Shown: piece by piece, positions 25,820 through 34,485 of the stretch
How the letters are laid out: the number at the start of each line of letters is the position of its first letter
How positions within the stretch are numbered: the stretch's first letter is position 1
Origin: Nitrospiraceae bacterium
GTDB lineage: Bacteria > Nitrospirota > Nitrospiria > Nitrospirales > Nitrospiraceae
Assembly: GCA_035623075.1 (NCBI GenBank)
Contig: DASPUC010000049.1
Coordinates: 115,177 to 179,176, forward strand
Length of the DNA: 64,000 bases
Reading direction: 5' to 3'
Program-made: the position numbers and the translations under genes
Notes under the pieces: generated by a model
The model's input: the letters and a program-made list of their open reading frames with translations, nothing else
Databases searched by the model: none
Told to the model about the DNA's origin: nothing

Positions 25820-25964
25820 CGAGGTAATTGTAGCGCAGGGGGAACCGGAGAGATAGAGTCTACGCACAATTCGATCAGAGAGAGATGTCCGCACTTTCTG
25901 TTCGTACAGGTTTCAGGTACCTTCTTCACGGTCATTCGGTAGGACTGCGTGACGGAGTAAAGCC

Positions 25965-26978
25965 GTGAGTCTACCGGTATCGCGATGGAGCCTGGTTGTT
26001 CTGCTTGTGACTGCGAGCGTTTCATCCGGTTTTGCTTTGGACTGGGTCCCGACCGATGAGGAACTTGCTAAGTATCAGCAAGCCTGGAACCCACCGACCC
26101 ACGGCACAACCCTCACCGGCAGCGCTGATGTTTCCCGCCAAGGACACTGGTTCGTTCGTGCTTACGTGCAAGGCATGATCGGGAGCGGAGAGTCCGAACA
26201 AAATGCGCCTGCAAAGAACACAGCCGCTCCCTTCAGCCCTGATGCGGTCACGCCGGTGGCCATTCTCTATTACGGACTCACCAGTCATGTCATGCTGGGT
26301 TTAGGCGTTTCGGGTATCTATTGGCATTCCAACAACCCGGATCCGGAGGGGGGAACATCCGGAGCAGGAATCGGCACGACCAGCCTCATCATGAAGTACC
26401 GGCCGATCATCCAGGATCCCGACTCCTGGCGTCCGTCCATTGCTTTCTACAGCAAGGTTTCACTCCCGACGAACGAGTGGTTCGGCACACCGCCGATCCC
26501 CGGAGGATTTACGCCTCTGTCGCGCGTTCCTTCCAGCAGATTCGGTGCGATCGCTTTGACGGAGGGGATCCTGTTTCGTAAAAATCTCGAGCCGTTCAGA
26601 ATCAGTGGCAACGTCTATTACTCTTACAACCTCCCGGGTTCCGGATCGGAGCCGGGAACGGTGTATGGCGGAGACTTGCTCCTCACCCATTTGGCGCTCG
26701 AACATGTCTTGGATGAGCAAACTGGATTCGGATACCTCCTGGAACTGACGACGATGAATCAGTTCGCCACCAGACTGGACGGTCACCCAGTCAACACCAC
26801 ACCGTCCAGGTTCTACCTCGTCGGTCTTCAGCCGGGCCTCGAATACACCTTTTCCCGTTATGAATCGGGAGCCAAATTGGTGGGCGCGATTGGAGTCATG
26901 TTTACCGTCGCGGGGGACAATGATATCCGTGCCATTTACCCGAACATCAGTTTCAAATATTTCTTCGAACAGCCCTAG
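25965..26978 (+). CDS. Outer-membrane beta-barrel protein
   Basis: The 337-residue product uses a GTG start with GGAG upstream. A signal peptide (SLVVLLVTASVSSGFA) precedes a long run of amphipathic strands (VAILYYGLTSHVMLGLGVSGIYW, SIAFYSKVSLPT, FRISGNVYYSYNLPG, GYLLELTTMNQFAT, LQPGLEYTFSRYESGAKLVGAIGVMF). The C-terminus KYFFEQP ends near the aromatic pattern used for barrel assembly. It resembles MetA-pathway or transporter-type barrels of unknown substrate. It stands alone between divergent neighbours. Confidence 0.75.
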   Translation: MSLPVSRWSLVVLLVTASVSSGFALDWVPTDEELAKYQQAWNPPTHGTTLTGSADVSRQGHWFVRAYVQGMIGSGESEQNAPAKNTAAPFSPDAVTPVAILYYGLTSHVMLGLGVSGIYWHSNNPDPEGGTSGAGIGTTSLIMKYRPIIQDPDSWRPSIAFYSKVSLPTNEWFGTPPIPGGFTPLSRVPSSRFGAIALTEGILFRKNLEPFRISGNVYYSYNLPGSGSEPGTVYGGDLLLTHLALEHVLDEQTGFGYLLELTTMNQFATRLDGHPVNTTPSRFYLVGLQPGLEYTFSRYESGAKLVGAIGVMFTVAGDNDIRAIYPNISFKYFFEQP

Positions 26979-27087
26979 CAGGCGGCCGTCGATTCCTCGC
27001 TACAATTAGTAGAGTCCTGAAACCGTCTGTCGTTCAACCTGTTCGAGCGGCGTTCTCAATCCAGAACATAGCTGGCGACCCCTCGGG

Positions 27088-27606
27088 TTAACGCGCGTGG
27101 TCGCCGAGCTGCTGTTTGTAAACCGCGAAATCACCGGCTGAGAAGCAACAGAAAATCACTTCGCGTATCGCTGTGAATTCCGACAACGATTTCCGAACTG
27201 CATCGACAGCCACCCGCGCGGCCAGGTCCATGGGATAGCCATAGATGCCGGTGCTGATGCTCGGAAAAGCCACGCGAGCAATTCCATTCGCAGCGGCGAT
27301 CTCCAAGGAGCGACGATAACAGGAGGCGAGCAGTTCCGGTTCGCCCTGCCGGCCGCCGTGCCACACCGGTCCAACGGTGTGAAGGATGTACCGAGCCGGC
27401 AGGCGATAGCCTTTCGTGAGTTTGGCATCGCTGGTTTGGCATCCCCCCAACAACCGGCACTCCTGTTCCAACTCCGGTCCGGCGGCGCGATGAATCGCCC
27501 CGCAAACTCCACCACCAGGAAGCAGCGAGGTATTCGCGGCATTGACAATAGCGTCAATGGTCAGCGTGGTGATGTCAGCGCGAATGGCTCGAAGGGTAGC
27601 GGACAT
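27088..27606 (-). CDS. Macro-domain O-acetyl-ADP-ribose deacetylase (YmdB/MacroD-like)
   Basis: This 172-residue protein is a single macro domain: DAIVNAANTSLLPGGGVCGAI at about residues 18-38 (adenine and distal-ribose site), the IHRAAGPELE segment, RYILHTVGPVWHGG and FPSISTGIYGYP (phosphate loop). These match MacroD-type hydrolases that remove acetyl or ADP-ribosyl groups from O-acetyl-ADP-ribose or proteins. No sirtuin or ADP-ribosyltransferase gene is adjacent, so its cellular target is unknown. Confidence 0.93.
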   Translation of the reverse strand: MSATLRAIRADITTLTIDAIVNAANTSLLPGGGVCGAIHRAAGPELEQECRLLGGCQTSDAKLTKGYRLPARYILHTVGPVWHGGRQGEPELLASCYRRSLEIAAANGIARVAFPSISTGIYGYPMDLAARVAVDAVRKSLSEFTAIREVIFCCFSAGDFAVYKQQLGDHAR

Positions 27607-27657
27607 AGTGAAATGGCGGGAAGGATGGTTCCAGGCATCCTTCTCTCTGATCGTCCT

Positions 27658-28278
27658 TTACGTGATGGGCTGCCACTGAAATCGGAAGTAAACAAACCGC
27701 AGCTCAGACTCCCAAGGCGTCACGTGCGTCTCTCGACGAACCTCCTGCAGCCGAAACTCCGGACCAAGCTCTGAAAGGATGGAGGATTCATCGTAGCGCT
27801 GGACATCGAGGCCGCTGCATTTCGGTGGACCCTCCAACGCGAACGTGGCGATGATGACTGTGCCGCCAGGCTGTAACGTCCGGCGTAAGGTTGTCACGTA
27901 TGCTCGACGGTCATCTTGCGCTATCAGAAAGTGAAAGACCGCCCGATCGTGCCAGAGGCCGAAACGATGCGGAGGTTTGAATGTGGTCACATCCGCCTCA
28001 AACCACTCGACCTTAGAGGCTCGTGCGCCGAGACGGGCGCGGCTATGACTCAAGGCGACGGCGGACACATCGAGCACGGCAATTCCCGTGAAGCCGGCGT
28101 CCAATAAACACTCAACGAGTACGGAGGCTCCACCACCGACATCAATGATCCCAGCATCTTTGCTCAAGCCAGCCGCGGTAATGAGCGCCAGCGAGACGTC
28201 CGGGCGGCGCTGATACCAGCTCACATCCAGCGGCCCTTTCGTCTCGTACACCTGGTTCCAGTGTTGCTGACGATTCAT
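27658..28278 (-). CDS. Class I SAM-dependent methyltransferase
   Basis: The 206-residue product has the SAM-binding motif IIDVGGGASVLVECLLDAGF, motif II IAVLDVSAVALSHSRARLG, VEWFEADVTTFKPPHRF and a post-I region LWHDRAVFHFL. The N-terminus NRQQHWNQVYETKGPLDVSWY and the WYQRRPD motif are typical of small-molecule methyltransferases related to tellurite/thiopurine or trans-aconitate enzymes. The substrate is not predictable from the sequence. It lies downstream of no operon partner; the macro-domain gene follows after about 50 bp on the same strand. Confidence 0.82.
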   Translation of the reverse strand: MNRQQHWNQVYETKGPLDVSWYQRRPDVSLALITAAGLSKDAGIIDVGGGASVLVECLLDAGFTGIAVLDVSAVALSHSRARLGARASKVEWFEADVTTFKPPHRFGLWHDRAVFHFLIAQDDRRAYVTTLRRTLQPGGTVIIATFALEGPPKCSGLDVQRYDESSILSELGPEFRLQEVRRETHVTPWESELRFVYFRFQWQPIT

Positions 28279-28475
28279 GCATTCACTGCCTGTTAGCTTT
28301 GGTCTGAAGGTTGGATATATGCTCGCGCTTTCATCATTACCCCCTCCCTACAACAGAACAGCTGTAATTGTCCTATAGACTGCCCTCCTGTACGCTTCAT
28401 GGCTTGAAGTCCCAATGCAAGTTACGCTATGCCCTAGAAACAGTGAGAGCGTAGTTCCATTCCCTTGAGGTGTCA

Positions 28476-29159
28476 ATGCGCGCGATTTGCCTTCAACATG
28501 TTCCCTTTGAAGGGCTCGGAGTCTTTGCGACAGCCCTGAGCAATCGAGGCGTAAGTCTCGAGTGTTATTTTGTTCCCAGGGACGGCTTGCCAAAGGATGC
28601 AGGCGATTTGCTGATCGTCATGGGCGGGCCGATGTCAGTGAACGATCCGGATGGGTGGATCGTCGAAGAGACATCGTTCATTCGATCCGCGCTGCTCGCC
28701 GGCAAGCCGGTGATTGGTGTGTGCCTCGGCAGCCAGTTCATGGCAAAGGCGCTTGGAGCGACAGTACGGCCCGGGAAATCCTTGGAAATCGGCATGACGC
28801 CGATCCAGTTGACGCCCGACGCAATGCACGATCCGGTCTTCAAGACGCTGCCGGATTCGTTCGATGTCTTCGAGTGGCACGGAGAGGTCTTCGACCTGCC
28901 CAAAGACTGTGTACCACTGGCCGGTTCAGCAGTCGCCCCGCTCCAAGCCTTTCGGTATGGAGCCCGCGCCTACGGGTTGTTGTTCCACCTAGAAATGGAA
29001 GCATCTGGTATCGACTCGTTGTGCCGAGAATGTGCACCGGACCTTATAAAAGCGCGACTGACCGCTCAAGAAGTGAAGACCGCTGCGATTCCGTACCTCC
29101 CCGCTCTGCACCAGTTCGCCGATCGACTGATTGACTATCTGCTCCCTCCACAACGTTGA
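28476..29159 (+). CDS. Class I glutamine amidotransferase-like protein
   Basis: The 227-residue product starts at 28476 (TTGAGG ribosome site; a GTG two codons upstream is alternative). It has the nucleophile-elbow motif GVCLGSQFMAKALGA with Cys83, the MGGPMSVND strand and the HLEME catalytic His-Glu near residue 172. The layout is that of stand-alone GMP-synthase-like amidotransferases (COG0518), which probably hydrolyse gamma-glutamyl or related compounds. No ATP-pyrophosphatase partner is adjacent. The true substrate is unknown. Confidence 0.83.
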   Translation: MRAICLQHVPFEGLGVFATALSNRGVSLECYFVPRDGLPKDAGDLLIVMGGPMSVNDPDGWIVEETSFIRSALLAGKPVIGVCLGSQFMAKALGATVRPGKSLEIGMTPIQLTPDAMHDPVFKTLPDSFDVFEWHGEVFDLPKDCVPLAGSAVAPLQAFRYGARAYGLLFHLEMEASGIDSLCRECAPDLIKARLTAQEVKTAAIPYLPALHQFADRLIDYLLPPQR

Positions 29160-29200
29160 TTGCTGGTTGGTTTCTGAAGTACCCTGAACAGCTCAAACCA

Positions 29201-29253
29201 AGCGATCAGCTGTCAACCTTCAGCTAGAAGATATGGGCTGAAAGCTGATCGCT
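29201..29253. repeat. Palindromic repeat, AGCGATCAGCTGTCA family (copy 2)
   Basis: AGCGATCAGCTGTCA at 29201-29215 pairs with TGAAAGCTGATCGCT at 29239-29253. The first arm is identical to 4369-4383. It sits between the amidotransferase stop and dapL and may be a terminator-like or repetitive extragenic palindrome. Confidence 0.7.
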
Positions 29254-29292
29254 AACGGCTGAGTGCGAATCATGAAAGGAGCCAGACCAAAC

Positions 29293-30468
29293 ATGGGCGG
29301 TTTTCCAATCGAAGTTGCAACCAGAATTAAGACACTTCCCCTCTACCTTTTTGCCGCGATCGACAAGATGAAGCAGGAAGCGATCGCGCGGGGGGTGGAT
29401 ATCATCAACCTCGGCATCGGTGACCCGGATCTGCCGACGCCGGCCCCGATCATTGAGAGCCTCGCACAAGCGGCTAAGAATCCCAAGCACCACCAATATC
29501 CGTCCTACGAAGGCATGCTGACGTTCCGTAAAGCCGTGGCCGATTGGTACAAGCGACGCTTCGACGTAACGCTCGATCCGGCCAACGAAGTGCTAACCTT
29601 GATCGGCTCGAAGGAAGGCATCGGCCACATCCACCTCGCGTTCGTCGACCCGGGCGACGTGGTATTGGTTCCAAGCCCCGGCTATCCCGTGTACCCGGTG
29701 GGGACCAGTTTCTCCGGCGGGGTATCCCACATTATGCCACTCACGAAATCGAACGGCTTCCTACCGGATTTGAAGGCGATCCCCAAAGACGTCGCGAAGA
29801 AAGCCAAATTGATGTGGCTGAATTCGCCGAATAATCCGACCTCTGTCATTATGACCAAGGACTACTTCAAGCGTGTTGTCGAGTTTGCCCATGAGAATCA
29901 AGTCATCGTCTGTCACGACGCAGCCTACTCGGAAATTTTCTACGACGGCAGGCGGCCGGCGAGCTTTCTGGAGGTTGAGGGAGCCAAGGACGTCGGGGTG
30001 GAATTTCATTCGTTGTCCAAAACTTACAACATGACCGGTTGGCGTATCGGCTTTGCGGTGGGCAACAAAGATGTCTTGGCCGGACTCGGCAAGGTGAAGA
30101 GCAATTTGGACTCCGGTTGCTTCGAGGCGATCCAGGCAGCTGGGATCACAGCCTTGGGCCTGGACGATTCCGTCACAGACGGCTTGAGAAAAGTTTATCA
30201 GGAGCGGCGCGATACATTGGTGCCCGGCTTGAAGAAACTGGGGTTGGAGGTTGATCCGCCTCCGGCCGCCTTTTATGTCTGGGTAACCGTTCCGAAAGGG
30301 TACACGTCTGCTTCTTTCACGGCTCATTTATTGGAAAAGGCCGGCATCGTGACGACACCGGGCAATGGTTTCGGTGCACCGGGCGAAGGGTACATCAGGA
30401 TGACCGTGTGTACGACGAAGGAACGTCTGGCGGAGGCGGTAGAGCGGATCAAGAAGGCGGGATTCTGA
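29293..30468 (+). CDS. dapL: LL-diaminopimelate aminotransferase
   Basis: DapL converts tetrahydrodipicolinate directly to LL-diaminopimelate, bypassing the succinylase branch of lysine synthesis. The 391-residue product from 29293 contains LGIGDPDLPTP, the YPSYEGM segment, NSPNNPTSVI, the AYSEIFYDG region and the PLP-lysine motif SLSKTYNMTGWRIGFAVG. AAAGGAG lies 11 bases before this ATG; an upstream ATG at 29272 is possible. dapA, dapB and lysA occur together at 42359-45373, which supports a DapL pathway, though other class I aminotransferases share this fold. Confidence 0.9.
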   Translation: MGGFPIEVATRIKTLPLYLFAAIDKMKQEAIARGVDIINLGIGDPDLPTPAPIIESLAQAAKNPKHHQYPSYEGMLTFRKAVADWYKRRFDVTLDPANEVLTLIGSKEGIGHIHLAFVDPGDVVLVPSPGYPVYPVGTSFSGGVSHIMPLTKSNGFLPDLKAIPKDVAKKAKLMWLNSPNNPTSVIMTKDYFKRVVEFAHENQVIVCHDAAYSEIFYDGRRPASFLEVEGAKDVGVEFHSLSKTYNMTGWRIGFAVGNKDVLAGLGKVKSNLDSGCFEAIQAAGITALGLDDSVTDGLRKVYQERRDTLVPGLKKLGLEVDPPPAAFYVWVTVPKGYTSASFTAHLLEKAGIVTTPGNGFGAPGEGYIRMTVCTTKERLAEAVERIKKAGF

Positions 30469-30479
30469 GAAACAGTGAG

Positions 30480-30539
30480 ACGTGATGCGTTATGCGCATG
30501 ATCTCGAACAGCCCACCTTCTGACGCATGACGCATAACG
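30480..30539. repeat. Palindromic repeat, ACGTGATGCG family (copy 2)
   Basis: ACGTGATGCGTTATGCG at 30480-30496 pairs imperfectly with TGACGCATGACGCATAACG at 30521-30539. The first arm matches the minus-strand sequence at 16676-16694. It fills the gap between dapL and folK. Confidence 0.55.
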
Positions 30540-30543
30540 AGCG

Positions 30544-31098
30544 ATGAGAGAGACTGTCTTCATCGGGTTCGGGTCGAACGTCGGCGACCGAGTCGATTTC
30601 TGCGACCGGGCTGTGACCTTGTTGAGTCTGCTGCCCCATTCTCAAGTCGCGGGCGTCTCGCTGCTCTATGAAACGGAGCCGGTCTACGACCATGCTCAAC
30701 CCGGAGACGGCTGGTTTCTCAACGGGGCCATCCAGTTGGACACCGAGGTCACCCCACGCAGCCTTCTGACGGTGCTTCGCGAAATCGAGCGCTCGCTCGG
30801 GCGGGATGACGAAAACCGATTAGGCCCGAGAACCATCGACCTGGACATCCTCTTCTACGGACAGCGGATTATCAACGAGCCTGACCTTGTCGTGCCGCAT
30901 CCGCGACTCCATCAACGCCGATTCGTCCTCATGCCCTTGAGCGAACTCGATCCCCTGTGGATGCATCCGACGCGCCAGCGTACAGTCAGTCAGATGCTCG
31001 CCGAGGCGCAGGATCGGTCAGAGGTCCGCCTGCTGTTTCCCCAGCCTTCCATGCGGTATGGGTCACGCCCCGCGTGTAGTCCCCCTCAAGGCTCATGA
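30544..31098 (+). CDS. folK: 2-amino-4-hydroxy-6-hydroxymethyldihydropteridine diphosphokinase FolK
   Basis: FolK transfers pyrophosphate from ATP to the pterin precursor of folate. The 184-residue product has the family start FIGFGSNVGDR, LLYETEPV, FLNGAIQLDT, and the signature GPRTIDLDILFYG with the catalytic Asp pair. The C-terminus is extended by about 20 residues relative to short FolK proteins. Its stop overlaps the panC start (ATGA), so the two vitamin genes are translationally coupled. Confidence 0.95.
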   Translation: MRETVFIGFGSNVGDRVDFCDRAVTLLSLLPHSQVAGVSLLYETEPVYDHAQPGDGWFLNGAIQLDTEVTPRSLLTVLREIERSLGRDDENRLGPRTIDLDILFYGQRIINEPDLVVPHPRLHQRRFVLMPLSELDPLWMHPTRQRTVSQMLAEAQDRSEVRLLFPQPSMRYGSRPACSPPQGS

Positions 31099-31949
31099 AA
31101 ATCATCCGCTCCCTTCAGGCCATGACCGCATGGAGCGAGGCGCTCCGCCGCGAAGGCGTGACCATCGGGTTTGTCCCGACGATGGGGGCGTTGCACGACG
31201 GCCATCGCGCCTTGATCCGTGCCGCTCGATTGCAATGCGACGCGTTGGTCGTGAGCATCTTCGTGAATCCGACCCAGTTCGGTCCCCAAGAAGATCTCGC
31301 CACCTATCCGCGCCCCATCGCGAAAGATCGCGCGCTCTGCAGGGCAGAAGGAGTCGACGTCTGTTTCGAGCCGACAGCAGCAAGCATGTATCCCGAGGGA
31401 TTTCAAACCGTCGTGACGGTTCCGGCCATCGCCCGACGGTGGGAAGGAGAGTCTCGGCCCCGTCATTTCGTGGGTGTGGCGGCGGTCGTCACGAAATTGT
31501 TCGGGATCGTTCGCCCCCATCGTGCCGTCTTCGGTCAAAAAGACTATCAACAAGCGGCGGTCATTCGGCGGCTGATCGAGGACTTGAACCTTGACATCAC
31601 GCTCGACGTTCGCGCGACCGTCAGGGAACATGACGGCTTGGCCATGAGTTCTCGCAACGTGTACCTTTCGACGGAACAACGGCGGATCGCCCCGGTCTTT
31701 TACCGAGCCTTGCAAGCCGGTCGGCGGGCGATCGAAGAGGGAGCGACGGACACGGCTTCGGTGCGAGAGGTTATGCAGAAGGTGATCGCCGAAGAACCCA
31801 CCATTCAGATCGACTATCTGGCGGTCTGCGATCCGATCACACTAGAACCGACCCTGACTATCGGTCGACATGCCGTCCTGCTCGGAGCCATCCGCATCGG
31901 CTCCGTACGATTGATCGATACTGTAATGGTAAAGCGGTCCGCTCGATGA
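31095..31949 (+). CDS. panC: Pantoate--beta-alanine ligase PanC
   Basis: PanC makes pantothenate from pantoate, beta-alanine and ATP. The 284-residue protein has the nucleotidyl-transferase motif PTMGALHDGHRALI (His34 and His37), SIFVNPTQFGPQEDLATYPR, FGQKDYQQAAVIRRL and the KMSKS-like SSRNVYLS segment, all in order. Length is typical. It is coupled to folK and converges with the PilZ/zinc-ribbon gene. Confidence 0.97.
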   Translation: MKIIRSLQAMTAWSEALRREGVTIGFVPTMGALHDGHRALIRAARLQCDALVVSIFVNPTQFGPQEDLATYPRPIAKDRALCRAEGVDVCFEPTAASMYPEGFQTVVTVPAIARRWEGESRPRHFVGVAAVVTKLFGIVRPHRAVFGQKDYQQAAVIRRLIEDLNLDITLDVRATVREHDGLAMSSRNVYLSTEQRRIAPVFYRALQAGRRAIEEGATDTASVREVMQKVIAEEPTIQIDYLAVCDPITLEPTLTIGRHAVLLGAIRIGSVRLIDTVMVKRSAR

Positions 31950-31953
31950 TGGC

Positions 31954-32469
31954 TTACATGCCGCTGGTTGGAAGGCGGCTGAGGCTGACGAGCAGCCCGA
32001 GCACGATTTGACTGAGCCGTTGTTTATCTCGGGGCGCCATCTCGAGAAAGGAGATCCCAAGAGAGGACGGGCGAACGGAGGCCACCATCCCCGATTCGAT
32101 GGTGATCGGCTCCGGCTCCGACGTCGGCTTCAACGTCAGTTCGAGAAACGTGCCTCGCGGCAGTTCAGCCGTTGTCCGCAGCGTGCACCCCCCCATCGAA
32201 ATTTCCGTGATCCGATTTGTGCCCCGCAGATTACTATCCGTCAAGAATCCCGCTTCAATAGAAGTCGGGAGGCGTTTGTATTGGCGCTTATCGAACGCTT
32301 GTGTGTCTTCGCGGGCACCGGACCAAAATGCGCGGAACTGATTCGTACAGAGCTGGCACCGGAAGGGGAAGACATTGATACGACTGAGGAGACGCCCCAC
32401 AGCCCCCTCTCGAGAGGTGGCGCGGACAAACGGTGTTCCACAATTCGGACAGTGCAGATCCTTCATCAA
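31954..32469 (-). CDS. Zinc-ribbon plus PilZ domain protein
   Basis: The 171-residue product has two CxxC knuckles (CPNC near residues 7-10 and CQLC near 38-41), forming a zinc ribbon. A PilZ domain follows: KRQYKRLPTSIEAGF contains the RxxxR-like part and ITEISMGGCTLRT the (D/N)xSxxG-like part, then LGISFLEM. PilZ domains usually bind cyclic-di-GMP. Only the second motif is clearly conserved, so binding ability is uncertain. The MazG-like gene lies 14 bp upstream on the same strand. Confidence 0.82.
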   Translation of the reverse strand: MMKDLHCPNCGTPFVRATSREGAVGRLLSRINVFPFRCQLCTNQFRAFWSGAREDTQAFDKRQYKRLPTSIEAGFLTDSNLRGTNRITEISMGGCTLRTTAELPRGTFLELTLKPTSEPEPITIESGMVASVRPSSLGISFLEMAPRDKQRLSQIVLGLLVSLSRLPTSGM

Positions 32470-32483
32470 GATGAAGGGACCCC

Positions 32484-32897
32484 TTAGCCAGCAGCTTCGG
32501 GCTCGAGCGTGACCGATGATGCCCCGCTTTGCTCAGCCAGAATCGGTTCAAGGCATGCCGGCGAGTAGGTTGCCGGCTTCACCCATTTGCCATCTTCCCG
32601 CTTGTAGCCGCCCACCTTACTCATATTGGACCGATGGACCTCTCGAAAAACAGGATCCATATCGATGCCGTAGGACACGGCCGTGCCATAGACCACGTAG
32701 AGGAGATCGGCGAGTTCTTTGGAGATCGACTCAAGGTCGCCATCGATTAGCGCTTCTTTCAGCTCTTCGAACTCCTCCTGAATCAATCTGATTCGCAGTT
32801 CACGCGTCCGCTCATCCACAACGGTGGGGCTGCGATGCACCAGAATGTCAAAGGCGCGGTGAAATGCCTCGACCATGGATTGTGCATCCGACATCAT
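32484..32897 (-). CDS. MazG-like nucleoside triphosphate pyrophosphohydrolase
   Basis: The 137-residue protein shows the all-alpha NTP-PPase fold: RLIQEEFEELKEALIDGD provides ExxE-type metal ligands and KELADLLYVVYGTAV the ExxD pair. A conserved tail SNMSKVGGYKREDGKWVKP with GYKREDGKW is typical of the phosphoribosyl-ATP pyrophosphohydrolase-like/MazG branch. It probably hydrolyses a non-canonical or surplus nucleotide. The gene starts nine bases after the rmuC stop, so the two are likely co-transcribed. Confidence 0.88.
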   Translation of the reverse strand: MMSDAQSMVEAFHRAFDILVHRSPTVVDERTRELRIRLIQEEFEELKEALIDGDLESISKELADLLYVVYGTAVSYGIDMDPVFREVHRSNMSKVGGYKREDGKWVKPATYSPACLEPILAEQSGASSVTLEPEAAG

Positions 32898-32906
32898 GAC
32901 TCCTTA

Positions 32907-34295
32907 TCAGGGTTCGTACGGCAATGCTTTGCGTGGCACCAACTCCAACGGATCTAACGAGGTGATTTCCTTGTCGGATGACACGCCCAGGTCTTTGAAC
33001 CGGCGCGCGGCCGGCAAGATCCTCGTTTCCAGCGACCCCACCGCTTTGTTGTACGACGAGACACTTTTCCCGAGTGCCTGCCCCACATCATTGAGGTGCT
33101 CTGCCAGCACGGCCATCCGTTCATAGAGATCCTTTCCTAATCGGCCAGCCTCGTCGGCATGGGCCGTCAATTGTTCCTGTCGCCAGCCGTAGGCCACCGC
33201 GCGTAAAAGCGCCATCAGGGTTGTCGGCGTGGCCAGGACCACCCCACGGGAAAATCCTTCTTCGATGAGTTGAGGATCCTGTTCAAGGGCCGCCCCGAGA
33301 AACTGTTCGCCCGGTAGGAAGAGCACGACGAACTCCGGTGCCTGATCAAACTGGTTCCAATAAGCTTTGAGGCTCAACTCATCCATGCGGGATCGTACCT
33401 GCGCTGCATGTCGACGCAATCCCTCCAGACGCCGTTCCTCGGTGGTCGCCTCATGGGCATCGAGATACCCGGCCAAGACCGTTTTGGCATCCACAATGAC
33501 CTGTCGGCCTCCGGGAAGCTGAACGATCATGTCCGGCCGGAGACGCCCATCGTCGACCGTGACGGACTCTTGCTCGACAAAATCGCAGTGCGCCACCATG
33601 CCGGCCAGTTCGGCCACTCGCTTGAGCGTGATCTCACCCCAGCGGCCTCGCACGGCGGGCGCCCGCAGCGCGTTGACCAGATTCCCGGTTTCCTGCTGTA
33701 GTCGCTGCTGCGACTCGGCAAGCAACTTGAGGTGCTGATCAAGGCTCCCGTAGGCGCCTTGTCGGGCTTGCTCCATCTGGCGCAGATGCTCGTCATATCG
33801 CTTGAGCGAATCCTGCAACGGCTGCACGATGCTGTCGATCGCCTGTTGACGTTGAGCCAGATCGCCCTTGGCTTCGATCTGCAAACTCTCGAACGCCACC
33901 TTGGCAAGATTCAGAAATGCGTCGTTGTTCTGCTTGAGCGCTTCACCGGACAAGGCCTGGAAGGTTTCAGCTAATTCCTGCCGCGATTGAGCTAGCAGCG
34001 ATTTCTGTTCTTCGACATACCGACTGGTCTCAGCGACCAGCGTCTCGGCCACCGCTCGTGCCCGCAACGAATCGGAGAGTTGCTGCCTGACTTGACCAAG
34101 CTCCGTTCGATCAGTCTCGACCTGTCGCCGCAACTCATCAGCCAACGTTTCGGCACGTTGGGCGCGCTCGGTCAGATTCAGAAGTTGTCCCTGGAGGCGT
34201 CCACGTAGGCGGGCAGTAACAGAAAAACCAGCGATCAGCGCACCGAGTGCTCCTCCGGCAAGCAACCCAATCGTCAAGACAGTACTATCAACCAT
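32907..34295 (-). CDS. rmuC: DNA recombination protein RmuC
   Basis: The 462-residue product has an N-terminal membrane helix (TIGLLAGGALGALIAGFSV), a long coiled coil of about residues 30-190, and the RmuC nuclease-like domain with VRGRWGEITLKRVAELAGM, RPDMIVQLPGGRQVIVDAKT and FVVLFLPGEQFLGAAL. RmuC limits inversions between short inverted repeats in E. coli. The domain belongs to the PD-(D/E)xK superfamily; the VDAKT segment supplies the D-x-K part. It heads a unit with the MazG-like gene. Confidence 0.95.
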   Translation of the reverse strand: MVDSTVLTIGLLAGGALGALIAGFSVTARLRGRLQGQLLNLTERAQRAETLADELRRQVETDRTELGQVRQQLSDSLRARAVAETLVAETSRYVEEQKSLLAQSRQELAETFQALSGEALKQNNDAFLNLAKVAFESLQIEAKGDLAQRQQAIDSIVQPLQDSLKRYDEHLRQMEQARQGAYGSLDQHLKLLAESQQRLQQETGNLVNALRAPAVRGRWGEITLKRVAELAGMVAHCDFVEQESVTVDDGRLRPDMIVQLPGGRQVIVDAKTVLAGYLDAHEATTEERRLEGLRRHAAQVRSRMDELSLKAYWNQFDQAPEFVVLFLPGEQFLGAALEQDPQLIEEGFSRGVVLATPTTLMALLRAVAYGWRQEQLTAHADEAGRLGKDLYERMAVLAEHLNDVGQALGKSVSSYNKAVGSLETRILPAARRFKDLGVSSDKEITSLDPLELVPRKALPYEP

Positions 34296-34427
34296 AGTTC
34301 TCGATCCGCGCCATCAGAAGAACTAGACAGAACCCGACCGGCTTGTTCCGAGTGCAACTACAATCAGGAAAGGATTTTTTTCGGAGAGTACGCAAACCAA
34401 CTCAAAACGTCAAGGGTGAGAAGCGTT

Positions 34428-34445
34428 TAGGGCCGATCGGCCCTA
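34428..34445. repeat. Perfect 18-bp palindrome downstream of the dikinase gene
   Basis: TAGGGCCGATCGGCCCTA is fully self-complementary and lies 40 bases past the stop codon of the PEP-utilising enzyme (minus direction). It could be a transcription end or a protein-binding site; no T-run follows. Confidence 0.45.
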
Positions 34446-34485
34446 TAAGGAATTTGTTCGGAATCTTAACGGTCTGCTGCCTCGG

